64,000 bases of DNA from Chitinophaga sp. GbtcB8 (GTDB taxonomy: Bacteria > Bacteroidota > Bacteroidia > Chitinophagales > Chitinophagaceae), in assembly GCF_019091455.1 (NCBI RefSeq), contig NZ_JAGXJN010000034.1:40240-104239 (forward strand). Reading direction: 5' to 3'. Below, one piece after another: positions 17,661 to 25,511 of the stretch; position 1 is the first letter of the stretch, and each line of letters opens with the position of its first letter. Under the pieces are notes generated by a model. The model made no database searches, had not been told where the DNA came from, and was given only the letters and a program-made list of their open reading frames with translations. Both the position numbers and the translations under genes were made by a program.

Positions 17661-17663
17661 TAG

Positions 17664-17694
17664 ATCCGGTTACTGCGGTAACCGGATTTTTTTT
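17664..17694 (+). terminator. Intrinsic terminator after giant gene 2
   Basis: Perfect 10-bp stem ATCCGGTTAC / GTAACCGGAT with a 4-base loop, followed by eight T. It would end transcripts about 200 bases after the giant gene stop, before the GMC oxidoreductase gene. Confidence 0.85.
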
Positions 17695-17739
17695 CATATA
17701 TTATACCGGATACATTTTAGCCTAGTAATGCACTGAAAT

Positions 17740-19425
17740 ATGAACGCCCTTAAGGAAAATTCATTTGACGCTATTGTCATTGGCTCTGGCATTAGTGGTG
17801 GTTGGGCAGCCAAAGAGCTGTGTGAAAAAGGATTAAAGACCCTTTTGTTGGAAAGAGGCAGGAACGTGGAGCATATTAAAGATTATCCCACCACCCTGCT
17901 GAACCCGTGGGATTTTAAACACCGCCTCACCAATCCTGAAAAAGATGTGATGGCAGACCCGGTACAAAGCGCTGCTTATGATGAAAGCAGCAAGCACTTT
18001 TTTGTGCGGGACTCTGAACATCCCTACATACAGGAAACGCCTTTTAGCTGGATACGCGGCTACCAGGTGGGCGGGCGCTCCCTTACCTGGGGACGGCAAT
18101 GTTACCGCCTCAGCGACCTTGATTTTGCCGCTAATGCGCAGGATGGAAATGGAGTAGACTGGCCGATCCGTTATAAGGATATTGCGCCCTGGTATGATTA
18201 TGTGGAAACCTACGCCGGCATCAGCGGGCAGGCAGAAGGCTTAGCTCACCTGCCGGACGGACAATTTCTGCCGGCCATGGAAATGAACTGCCTGGAGCTG
18301 CACTTCCGCGAACAGCTGAAAAAGAAATACAACGACCGCTTAGTGACCATTGCCCGCGTAGCCAACCTTACAAAAGGCTGGAACGGACGGCTGCCCTGCC
18401 AGTACCGTAACCTGTGCCACCGCGGATGCCCGTATGGCGGGTACTTCAGCAGCAACGCAGCTACCCTGCCTGCAGCAAAAGCTACCAATAATCTTACGTT
18501 GCGGCCGTTTTCTACCGTGGCATCTATTATTTATGACAAGGATAAGAAAAAGGCTATAGGCGTTCACGTTATAGATTCGGAAACTAAAGAATCTTACGAG
18601 TATTATGCACGTATTATTTTCCTGAATGCCTCTACCATTGCCACAGCGGCTATTCTGCTGAACTCTGTGTCAGATGCATTCCCCACCGGTTTGGGTAATG
18701 GCAGCGACCAGGTAGGCCGCAACCTGATGGACCATCATTTTAAAGTAGGCGCCAAAGGTGATTTTGACGGGCTGCATGACCGCTATTATATTGGCAGAAG
18801 GCCCACCGGCATTTACATACCACGCTTCCGCAACCTGGATGAAGGCAGTAAAATGCCGGATTATGTACGGGGTTTTGGTTACCAGGGTTATGGCGAACGT
18901 GAGGCCTGGATGGATAATTACAGTGCTCCCGGTTTTGGGGAAGACTTTAAAAAAGCCATTACCGCACCCGGTAAGTGGACCATGTGGTTAGGCGGCTGGG
19001 GCGAAATGCTGCCCTATGCCTTTAACCGCGTAACGCTGGATAATACAAAACCGGATCCCTGGGGATTACCGCAGGCCAAAATATCTTTTGAGCTGGGCGG
19101 CAATGAGCTAAGCATGCGTACGGACATGAAAATAAGCGCCATGGAAATGCTGGAGAAAAGCGGGTTTACCAACATATCCGGTTTTGACTATAATTATATT
19201 GGCGGGGAATGTGTGCATGAAATGGGTACTGCCCGCATGGGTAACGACCCTGCCACCTCTGTGCTGAATAGATGGAACCAGATGCACGAAGTACAGAATG
19301 TGTTTGTTACAGATGGCAGCTGCATGACCTCCTCCGCATGCCAGAACCCTTCCCTCACCTATATGGCGCTCACTGCCAGGGCCTGTGATTATGCTGTGGG
19401 AGAAATGAAGAAAGGGAATTTGTAG
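17740..19425 (+). CDS. GMC family oxidoreductase
   Basis: A 561-residue FAD-dependent dehydrogenase. The dinucleotide-binding motif GSGISGGWAAKEL is at about residues 16-28, followed by E at the end of the second strand (LLLERG). Three cysteines in CQYRNLCHRGC (about 221-231) resemble the gluconate dehydrogenase-type large subunits. The C-terminal GMC region has HEMGTARMG and NVFVTDGSCMTSSACQNPSLT with the active-site histidine/asparagine positions. The enzyme would oxidise a sugar or alcohol with a subunit-3 partner; the best candidate partner is at 1751-2323. Confidence 0.9.
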   Translation: MNALKENSFDAIVIGSGISGGWAAKELCEKGLKTLLLERGRNVEHIKDYPTTLLNPWDFKHRLTNPEKDVMADPVQSAAYDESSKHFFVRDSEHPYIQETPFSWIRGYQVGGRSLTWGRQCYRLSDLDFAANAQDGNGVDWPIRYKDIAPWYDYVETYAGISGQAEGLAHLPDGQFLPAMEMNCLELHFREQLKKKYNDRLVTIARVANLTKGWNGRLPCQYRNLCHRGCPYGGYFSSNAATLPAAKATNNLTLRPFSTVASIIYDKDKKKAIGVHVIDSETKESYEYYARIIFLNASTIATAAILLNSVSDAFPTGLGNGSDQVGRNLMDHHFKVGAKGDFDGLHDRYYIGRRPTGIYIPRFRNLDEGSKMPDYVRGFGYQGYGEREAWMDNYSAPGFGEDFKKAITAPGKWTMWLGGWGEMLPYAFNRVTLDNTKPDPWGLPQAKISFELGGNELSMRTDMKISAMEMLEKSGFTNISGFDYNYIGGECVHEMGTARMGNDPATSVLNRWNQMHEVQNVFVTDGSCMTSSACQNPSLTYMALTARACDYAVGEMKKGNL

Positions 19426-19572
19426 ATGAGTAGATGTGCAGATATGCAAATGTGCAGATGATAGGATGATAAAACAAAAAGCCCTGACAGTTTTCGTAAG
19501 CTGTCAGGGCTTTTTTATATTCGCTGCATTATTTCATCTGCACATTTGCACATCTGCATATTTGCACATCTA
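19426..19572. repeat. Intergenic word-repeat, family B, around a terminator
   Basis: Words of the type TAGATGTGCAGATATGCAAA run forward at 19426-19460 and as reverse complement at 19531-19572. The TAG stop of the GMC gene and the TAG stop of the opposite-strand EVE gene both belong to TAGATG-like units of the repeat. The same family recurs at 29511-29588. Confidence 0.65.
19481..19516. terminator. Bidirectional intrinsic terminator between convergent genes
   Basis: Stem GCCCTGACAG (19481-19490) / CTGTCAGGGC (19501-19510), 10-base loop, T6 on the plus side and five A on the other, so it can end transcripts from both the GMC gene and the EVE gene. Confidence 0.9.
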
Positions 19573-19980
19573 CTTCATGTCCGCCATTTCCATGATCACA
19601 CTAAACTCATCGTGGGTAACGGCGCTTACGGATAAGCGGCTCAGCTTTACCAGCTGCAGGTTTGCCAGGCGTTTTTCTGCTTTTACCTGTGCCAGGGTAA
19701 CGGCTTTCTTTAAAGGTTTTACGGGTTTCAGATCCACTACTACCCAGTTGGCATCCGTAGTGGTAGGGTCCTGGTAATGTTCTTTCAGCACTTCTGCAAT
19801 ACCCACAATTTCCAGTCCTTCATTGCTGTGATAAAAAAACACCTTATCCCCTTTTTTCATGGCTTTGAGATTGTTGCGGGCAGCGTAATTACGCACCCCA
19901 TCCCAAAAGGTTTTGCCATCTTTTACAAACTGGTCCCAGGAATATTTTACAGGTTCTGATTTAACAAGCCAGTAGTTCAT
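19570..19980 (-). CDS. EVE domain-containing protein
   Basis: A 136-residue protein that is almost entirely one EVE (PUA-like) domain: MNYWLVKSEP at the start, W..DGVRNYAARN (about 25-37), MKKGDKVFFYHS (about 41-52), then VGIAEV and a W..VDLKP strand. The family is thought to bind modified bases in RNA or DNA through an aromatic cage; no target can be read here. It lies 25 bases after the LutA-like gene on the same strand and is probably the last gene of that transcript. Confidence 0.9.
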   Translation of the reverse strand: MNYWLVKSEPVKYSWDQFVKDGKTFWDGVRNYAARNNLKAMKKGDKVFFYHSNEGLEIVGIAEVLKEHYQDPTTTDANWVVVDLKPVKPLKKAVTLAQVKAEKRLANLQLVKLSRLSVSAVTHDEFSVIMEMADMK

Positions 19981-20005
19981 CTTCTAATTTACGATTTTAG
20001 ATTTA

Positions 20006-20734
20006 TCAATCCACTCCCCATCCGCTTGCCAGCACGTCTGCAATATGCATGGTTTTAATGGAGAGCCCGTGTTTGCGGATATAACCATCCAGGTGCATCA
20101 GGCAGGAAAGATCGGTGGAGATCAGGTATTCTGCGCCGCTTTCAATGGCATTCAGCACTTTCTGCTCGCCCATGCCAATGGAAATGGCTTCAAACTTTAC
20201 GGAAAAGGTACCGCCAAAACCGCAGCATACTTCACTGTCGGCCACTTCACGCAGCTCCAGGCCTTTTACTTTGGAAAGCAGCTGCCGGGGCCCTTCCTTA
20301 ATACCGCACTCGCGCAGTGCGCCGCAGGCATCATGGTAGGTGGCTACGCCGTTCAGGGTGGCGCCAATATCGGTAACTCCCAGCACCTGGGTAAGGAACT
20401 CTGTGAACTCAAACATATGTTTGCGCAGCAGCTTTACCTCGTTGTGTGTGGCAGAGTTATCGAACAGCTTACTGTAGTAGTTGCGCACAAAGCCGGTGCA
20501 GGACCCGCTGGGCGCTACTATGTAATCATATACCTGAAAATCTTTTACGAATTTGGTGGCTACAGCGCGGCACTCATCCCGGTAACCGGCGTTAAAGGCC
20601 GGCTGCCCGCAACAGGTTTGATTGGAGTTGTAGCTTACATTACACCCCAGCTTTTCCAGTACTTTCACCATATTAAATCCTGTTTCCGGAAAAAGCTGGT
20701 CCACAAAACATGGTATGAAAAGCTGTACGTTCAT
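20006..20734 (-). CDS. LutA/YkgE-like cysteine-rich CCG-domain protein
   Basis: A 242-residue cytosolic protein with two CCG (cysteine-rich, DUF224-type) domains. The first begins FIPCFVDQLFPE and has TCCGQPAFNAGY (about residue 40); the second has YHDACGALRE (about 134) and SEVCCGFGGTFSVK (about 167). This is the pattern of LutA, the electron-transfer subunit of iron-sulfur L-lactate dehydrogenase and glycolate oxidase-type complexes. The usual lutB and lutC neighbours are absent from the window, so its partner lies elsewhere. It sits downstream of ribH on the same strand (gap about 54 bases). Confidence 0.85.
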   Translation of the reverse strand: MNVQLFIPCFVDQLFPETGFNMVKVLEKLGCNVSYNSNQTCCGQPAFNAGYRDECRAVATKFVKDFQVYDYIVAPSGSCTGFVRNYYSKLFDNSATHNEVKLLRKHMFEFTEFLTQVLGVTDIGATLNGVATYHDACGALRECGIKEGPRQLLSKVKGLELREVADSEVCCGFGGTFSVKFEAISIGMGEQKVLNAIESGAEYLISTDLSCLMHLDGYIRKHGLSIKTMHIADVLASGWGVD

Positions 20735-20788
20735 TGAGTTAGTCTTTTGCTATTTATGACCTGCTTTAGGGAGGGGATAATGCTGCCG

Positions 20789-21286
20789 CTATTTTTGGAG
20801 CTGCCGTACCATGGCAATCATCTTTAACGCGGTAATGGCCGCTTCGTCCCCTTTGTGCCCGTGTTTACCGCCCAGGCGCTCCTGCGCCTGTTCCATATTA
20901 TCAACCGTTAAGATCCCGAATATAACGGGTACGGGTAATTGAACATTTAGCTGCATAATGCCGGAGGTAACGCCATCACATACATAATCGAAGTGAGGGG
21001 TTTCTCCGCGGATCACGCATCCAAATGCAATAATAGCGCCAGGTTGTGCGCTGGTGCCCTTTTTAGCCTCCCAGTACTGGCGGCAGGCAAACGGCAGCTC
21101 AAAAGCGCCGGGTACCTGGATCTTTGTTACGCGGGATATATTATACTGTTGTAAAGTACGTTCACAGCCTGCTACCAGCTCATTGGTAACACCATCGTTC
21201 CATTCAGTATAGATCATAACAACACTGGCATCCTCTAAATGGAGAATGCCAGTATCGTTCAGTAATGTCTGATTATTTATTGACAT
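20789..21286 (-). CDS. ribH: 6,7-dimethyl-8-ribityllumazine synthase
   Basis: A 165-residue enzyme of riboflavin synthesis that condenses 5-amino-6-ribitylaminouracil with dihydroxybutanone phosphate. Visible family motifs: YTEWND near residue 28, the VPGAFELPFACRQ substrate loop (about 58-70), AFGCVIRGETPHFDYVCDGVTSGIMQ (about 87-112, with the catalytic histidine) and FGILTVDNMEQA.ERLGGKHGHKGDEAA near the end. Length is normal. The start lies 22 bases from the stop of the TPR gene upstream, consistent with one transcript. Confidence 0.95.
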   Translation of the reverse strand: MSINNQTLLNDTGILHLEDASVVMIYTEWNDGVTNELVAGCERTLQQYNISRVTKIQVPGAFELPFACRQYWEAKKGTSAQPGAIIAFGCVIRGETPHFDYVCDGVTSGIMQLNVQLPVPVIFGILTVDNMEQAQERLGGKHGHKGDEAAITALKMIAMVRQLQK

Positions 21287-21307
21287 GTAGAATTACGGAT
21301 TAGTCAA

Positions 21308-22018
21308 TTACTCTTTCACTTCTCCCAGCTTGGCCAGGTATTTATCCATTTCGCGGCCTTCGTTGGTTTGGGGATATTTCTCTTTGATCTCTTTGTAAAT
21401 AGCAATGGCGTCCTGCGTTTTACCGGCTTTCTGCAAAGCCAGGCCAGCGCGGAACAGGTACAAAGGAGCGGTTAGCTCATTATCGCTGTAATGACCGGCT
21501 TTTTTGTAATAGTCAATGCCATCCTCTGTTTTATTCAGCTCCATATAGGCGTCGCCGGTAAGGCCATATGCATATGCCTGTACCAGTTTATCATTGGCGC
21601 TGAATGACTGCAGCAGATCAATACCTTTCTGGAACTCGCCCAGCCGTACGTAACAAACACCGGCGCTATATTTAGCCAGGTTGCCAACTTTGGTACCGCC
21701 GTATTTATCAATTACCTGTAAATAACCATAGTTGTTGCCATCACCGTTCAGGGCCAGCTTAAAAGAATCGGCAGCAAAGTACTGCTGCGCGTGGAACACC
21801 ATTTCCTGTGCTTTCTTTTCGTTGGGGGCTTTAATAAAACGGTTGTAGGCAAAGAAACCGCCTACGATCACGATCACTGCTACTATTGCAATGTTAATGA
21901 CGTTCTTGTTCTTGTAATAAAAATCCTCTGCCTTGTGCATGGACTCCTGCAGGTCAAAATCCTGCTTAGATGTTGTAGTGTCTGGTGTAGCGGCTTTATG
22001 CTTTGTTTCTGCTGCCAT
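21308..22018 (-). CDS. Membrane-anchored TPR protein (YfgM-like)
   Basis: A 236-residue protein with a cytoplasmic N-terminus (about 1-38), one membrane helix (about 40-62, INIAIVAVIVIVGGFFAY) and a soluble part of TPR-like helical repeats (about 75-230). The architecture is that of YfgM/BamD-like ancillary proteins thought to help periplasmic chaperones. In Bacteroidota it commonly precedes ribH, as here (gap 21 bases). No catalytic motif is seen. Confidence 0.75.
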   Translation of the reverse strand: MAAETKHKAATPDTTTSKQDFDLQESMHKAEDFYYKNKNVINIAIVAVIVIVGGFFAYNRFIKAPNEKKAQEMVFHAQQYFAADSFKLALNGDGNNYGYLQVIDKYGGTKVGNLAKYSAGVCYVRLGEFQKGIDLLQSFSANDKLVQAYAYGLTGDAYMELNKTEDGIDYYKKAGHYSDNELTAPLYLFRAGLALQKAGKTQDAIAIYKEIKEKYPQTNEGREMDKYLAKLGEVKE

Positions 22019-22049
22019 TTTTTTTGTTTGTTATCAGTTTTTTACTCAT

Positions 22050-22150
22050 AGGTGTGAGTAATAGTGGTTAGTGACGAATGGTTAGCTGTTAGCGAACGCG
22101 GATAACCTTCCGCAAAAATACTAACAACTAACCATCTGTACCAAATCACT
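22050..22150. repeat. Intergenic inverted word-repeat, family H
   Basis: ATGGTTAGCTGTTAG (22078-22092) is matched by CTAACAACTAACCAT (22121-22135) at 14 of 15 positions; inside lies a second stem GCGGA (22098-22102) / TCCGC (22109-22113). It separates pdhA from the TPR gene and may form a long hairpin in the transcript, but has no T run. Confidence 0.6.
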
Positions 22151-22152
22151 TA

Positions 22153-23163
22153 TTAGTCTACTATAAAAGGATAATCCTGCTGCATGTAAACATCCTTCAG
22201 CAGTTCATCATCGGAAGGCCAGGGTGATTCTTCAGCGAATTTCACACATTCTTCTACTTCGTTCTTCACCTTCTCGTTGATGGCTTCAATTTCTGCGTCG
22301 GTTGCCCACTTGTTCTTCTGGATCGTTTTCAACACTACGTTGATAGGATCTTTGTCTTTATATTCTTCTACTTCTTCCTTGGTACGGTATTTAGCCGGGT
22401 CGCTCATGGAGTGGCCGCGGTAACGGTAAGTTTTGATCTCTACCAGGGTAGGACCATTGCCTTCGCGGGCGCGTTTTACTGCGCGGTCCAGGCCTTCGTG
22501 TACGGCTTCGCAGCTCATACCATCAATGGTATCGCTGGGCATTTCGTATGCTTCAGCCAGTTTATAGATGTCCAGTACATTAGAGGTACGTTCTACAGAA
22601 GTACCCATGGCGTACATATTGTTCTCGCAAATAAAGATCACCGGCAGTTTCCACAGCATGGCCATGTTAAAGGTTTCATGCAGGATACCCTGACGGGCGG
22701 CGCCATCGCCAAAGAAACAAAGCACTACGTTATCTGTACCCTGGTATTGCTCTGCAAAAGCCAGGCCTGCACCGGTTCCTATTTGTGCGCCTACGATACC
22801 GTGGCCGCCGAAGAAACCTTTTTCTTTGGAGAAAAAGTGCATGCTGCCTCCCTTACCTTTGGAGCAGCCGGTTGCTTTACCATACAGCTCTGCCATACAG
22901 GCATCTGCAGTAATGCCTTTGGCAATTGCCAGGGCGTGATCACGGTAAGCAGTGATGAATTTATCAGAGGGTTTGGTAGCACTCATGGCGCCTGCGGCAA
23001 TTGCTTCCTGTCCGATGTACAGGTGGCAGAAACCACGGATCTTCTGCATACCATATAACTGTCCTGCTTTCTCTTCAAAGCGGCGCAGTAAGAGCATCAG
23101 CTCATACCAATACAAGTACGTTTCTTTCGTAAACTTCGTCTTCGCTTCTGTTTTAGTAGCCAC
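22153..23163 (-). CDS. pdhA: Pyruvate dehydrogenase E1 component subunit alpha
   Basis: A 336-residue thiamine-diphosphate enzyme subunit. Motifs: YGMQKIRGFCHLYIGQEA (about 37-54), the ThDP signature GDGAARQGILHETFNMAMLWKLPVIFICENN (about 159-189), and the phosphorylation-loop-like YRYRGHSMSDPAKYR (about 251-265). It forms the alpha2beta2 E1 with PdhB, which is not in the window. The open frame extends upstream to a TTG at 23184, but that codon lies within a TATATTTG -7 box, so the GTG at 23163 (MATKTEAKTKF) is chosen. Confidence 0.93.
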   Translation of the reverse strand: MATKTEAKTKFTKETYLYWYELMLLLRRFEEKAGQLYGMQKIRGFCHLYIGQEAIAAGAMSATKPSDKFITAYRDHALAIAKGITADACMAELYGKATGCSKGKGGSMHFFSKEKGFFGGHGIVGAQIGTGAGLAFAEQYQGTDNVVLCFFGDGAARQGILHETFNMAMLWKLPVIFICENNMYAMGTSVERTSNVLDIYKLAEAYEMPSDTIDGMSCEAVHEGLDRAVKRAREGNGPTLVEIKTYRYRGHSMSDPAKYRTKEEVEEYKDKDPINVVLKTIQKNKWATDAEIEAINEKVKNEVEECVKFAEESPWPSDDELLKDVYMQQDYPFIVD

Positions 23164-23181
23164 TGTTTCTAAATTTGTCCG

Positions 23182-23189
23182 CAAATATA
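23182..23189 (-). promoter_or_regulatory. -7 box of pdhA promoter
   Basis: TATATTTG on the minus strand, a full match to the Bacteroidota -7 consensus TAnnTTTG. Transcription would start about 6 bases downstream, giving a leader of roughly 10-15 bases before the GTG at 23163. I do not find a -33 TTTG at the usual distance. Confidence 0.55.
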
Positions 23190-23277
23190 ACAGGAAAATC
23201 CTAAAAACTAAATAACTGTGACAATTACCTGTAAATTTGTCGTTTACGAATTAGAAATTAAGCCAAAAGCGCAAAGC

Positions 23278-23427
23278 TGAAAGCAGAAAGCTTAATGCAG
23301 CGTACGGTATTGGTAAAAGCTAAAGGCTAAAAGCTAAAAGCCCATGCGGCATATCGGCCGTACCCTGTACCGGCTGCCAACATACAGTATGGCCCGGCTT
23401 TATGCTTTATGCTTTCACCTTTCCCCT
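23278..23427. repeat. Intergenic inverted word-repeat, family E
   Basis: Words of the type AAAGCTAAAAGC run at 23278-23340, and their reverse complement (GCTTTATGCTTTATGCTTTC) at 23398-23418. The frame open upstream of recF runs through this repeat, which is why it was not taken as coding. The family recurs at 55023-55145. Confidence 0.6.
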
Positions 23428-23435
23428 TATCTTTG
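23428..23435 (+). promoter_or_regulatory. -7 box of recF promoter, directly before the start codon
   Basis: TATCTTTG, a full TAnnTTTG match, ends four bases before the TTG start codon at 23440. The expected transcription start falls on or next to the start codon, so the mRNA may be leaderless. Confidence 0.55.
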
Positions 23436-23439
23436 CCGC

Positions 23440-24537
23440 TTGCTTACCATCAAAAACATATCACTTACCCAGTTCAAGAACTATGCGCATACCGCTTATG
23501 CCTTTGAGCAGCGCATTGTAGGTATTACCGGCCGTAATGGCAGCGGCAAAACTAACCTGCTGGACGCCATTTATTACCTGTGCTTCACCAAAAGCTACTT
23601 TAGCAGCAATGAAGGGCAAAATACGCAGTACCAGACCAACGGCTTCCGGCTGGATGGGCAGCTGGAACGCAACGGGCAGCCCCACCGCATTATCTGCACC
23701 CTGAAAGACGGTAAAAAAGACATTACCCTCGATGAGGAAAGCTATGACCGTTTTTCCCGGCACATAGGCGAGTTCCCGGCTGTAATGATTGCGCCGGATG
23801 ATGCTGAGATCATCCTGGGCGGCAGCGAAGAGCGCCGTAAGTGGCTGGATGGCCTGCTTTCCCAGCTGTACCCCAATTACCTGGAACACCTCATCACCTA
23901 TAATAAGATATTACAGCAGCGCAACAGCCTGTTAAAAACCATTGCCACCCAAAACCGCAACCAGGACGTCCTGCTGGACATTTTTGACGCCCAGCTGGTG
24001 CAGCACGGTGTGCCGGTATTTGAAATGCGCCGGGCCTTTTTGCCCGCTTTTATACAACAGGTACAACAATTATATGATTACCTGGCCGGCAAACACGAGG
24101 TAGTGAGCATCCAGTACCAGTGTAACCTGCTGGAACAGCCGCTGGATAAGCTGCTGGCTGCCAACCGCCATAAAGACCTGCTGCTGCAGCGCACCAGCGG
24201 GGGCATTCACCGGGACGACCTTGTGTTCCTGCTGGACGAACATGCCATGAAGGCCAGCGCCTCCCAGGGACAGCGTAAAAGCTTTTTGTTTGCCCTGAAG
24301 CTGGCCCAGTACGAGGTGATCAAACAACAAAAACAGTTCCCTCCCCTGCTGCTGCTGGATGATGTATTTGAAAAGCTGGACCAGGAGCGGGTTACACGCC
24401 TCATTCAGCTGGTAAGCAGCCAGGAGTACGGGCAGGTGTTTATTACAGATACACATGCCGAACGGCTACAGGCGGCATTTGCAGAGAAAGAAGGTTTTCA
24501 GCTGATCGAGGTTGGTCACTCTCCCACCGGCAGGTGA
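23440..24537 (+). CDS. recF: DNA replication and repair protein RecF
   Basis: A 365-residue SMC-like ATPase that loads RecA at gaps. The N-terminus is the typical LTIKNISLTQFKNY, followed by the Walker A motif GRNGSGKTNLLDAIYYL (about 32-48), an ABC signature-like SxGQRK (ASQGQRKSFLFALKLAQYE) and Walker B LLLLDDVFEKLD near the end. Start codon TTG 23440 is chosen because homology begins at the second codon and because the 32 upstream codons lie in an intergenic repeat and a -7 box. Its stop overlaps that of the opposite-strand AraC gene by 22 bases. Confidence 0.93.
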   Translation: MLTIKNISLTQFKNYAHTAYAFEQRIVGITGRNGSGKTNLLDAIYYLCFTKSYFSSNEGQNTQYQTNGFRLDGQLERNGQPHRIICTLKDGKKDITLDEESYDRFSRHIGEFPAVMIAPDDAEIILGGSEERRKWLDGLLSQLYPNYLEHLITYNKILQQRNSLLKTIATQNRNQDVLLDIFDAQLVQHGVPVFEMRRAFLPAFIQQVQQLYDYLAGKHEVVSIQYQCNLLEQPLDKLLAANRHKDLLLQRTSGGIHRDDLVFLLDEHAMKASASQGQRKSFLFALKLAQYEVIKQQKQFPPLLLLDDVFEKLDQERVTRLIQLVSSQEYGQVFITDTHAERLQAAFAEKEGFQLIEVGHSPTGR

Positions 24538-25361
24538 ATTTCCGTGAGGAGCCCCTCTGGCGCCGTATTTTTCCGGCTATTCAGGTATACTTCAAAAGGC
24601 GGCACCTCCCGCAGCTGCATATTACTGTAAGGCAGCCAGGTTCTGTAAGCCTGGCTCCAGGTTTGCCATAAGGTATCATACGGGCCTTTGTGCAAGAACA
24701 CCGCCCATTTTCCGGCGCTTATCAGGCACCTTTCCATAGGTTTTACAGGGATGTGCTGCAAGGTTTCCGGCAGCACTATGCAGGCATCAAAACGCCATTG
24801 GGCTGTATCCAGCAGCTCCATATCGCGCAGCACCCCTAAGCGCATTTGTACATGGCCGGTAAGCTTGTGCTGGTTTAAGTAATCGTACAAGAGATCAAAA
24901 GTAGCACCGGCATTAAAGAACTCATTTTCCACTCCCTTTTTGCTCACATACAATAAAGGCAGGTCCGGCAGCTCGCGTATGGCTGCCTGAAGTGTACCTG
25001 CCGGGCGGTTGGTTTTAGCGGGCCTTTGGGGATAGCGCAGCTTTTCCCTGTCTGGCCGGCGGGCTGGCAGCATGCCAAATGCTTTCCTGAACACTTTTAT
25101 AAAGGCCGATGTGGTCTGATAGCCCACCGCTGCACCGGCATCAGCCACGGTGCAGCCATCCTCCAACAGCCTGGCAGCTTTTGCCATGCGGATGCGGGTA
25201 ATGTACTCCCCCACCGTTTCGCCGGTGAAGGCGGAAAAGATGCGGTGAAAATGAAAAGGTGAAAAATGGGCCTGGGCGGCAATAGCTGCAATACACAGCT
25301 GCTGATCCGAATGTGCACGCATATAACGCATGGCCTGGTTAATGCGGTTCCGGTAATCCAT
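24516..25361 (-). CDS. AraC-family regulator with GyrI-like effector domain
   Basis: A 281-residue regulator: two AraC-type helix-turn-helix motifs at the N-terminus (about 8-105; ...FSPFHFHRIFSAFTGETVGEYITRIRMAKAARLLE..., VGYQTTSAFIKVFRKAFGMLP) and a GyrI-like small-molecule-binding domain (about 125-280). This order (HTH first) is that of the Rob/SoxS-GyrI type regulators. The frame is also open from ATG 25400, but TATCTTGG (25405-25412 on the minus strand) predicts transcription starting near 25400, which favours ATG 25361. It is divergent from the hydrolase gene at 25512 and probably controls it. Confidence 0.85.
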   Translation of the reverse strand: MDYRNRINQAMRYMRAHSDQQLCIAAIAAQAHFSPFHFHRIFSAFTGETVGEYITRIRMAKAARLLEDGCTVADAGAAVGYQTTSAFIKVFRKAFGMLPARRPDREKLRYPQRPAKTNRPAGTLQAAIRELPDLPLLYVSKKGVENEFFNAGATFDLLYDYLNQHKLTGHVQMRLGVLRDMELLDTAQWRFDACIVLPETLQHIPVKPMERCLISAGKWAVFLHKGPYDTLWQTWSQAYRTWLPYSNMQLREVPPFEVYLNSRKNTAPEGLLTEIHLPVGE

Positions 25362-25511
25362 AGTGGTATCCGGGCGGTTGCGGCTTCCGGGGTCTTTCAT
25401 ACTCCCAAGATAGTAAAACCATGTTTTGCAATAACGCGATCTTGCTAACTTCTGTTATGCGCACGCGGGGAATGCATTTGCTATTTAATTTTAAGCGCCA
25501 TTCTGAATAAT

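Noticed and set aside
20045..20737. 230-residue plus-strand frame opposite the LutA-like gene
   Set aside because: The minus-strand frame has clear CCG domains; the plus frame has no family resemblance.
23344..23439. 32-codon extension of recF
   Set aside because: It lies in an intergenic word repeat and covers the -7 box; RecF homology starts at the second codon after TTG 23440.
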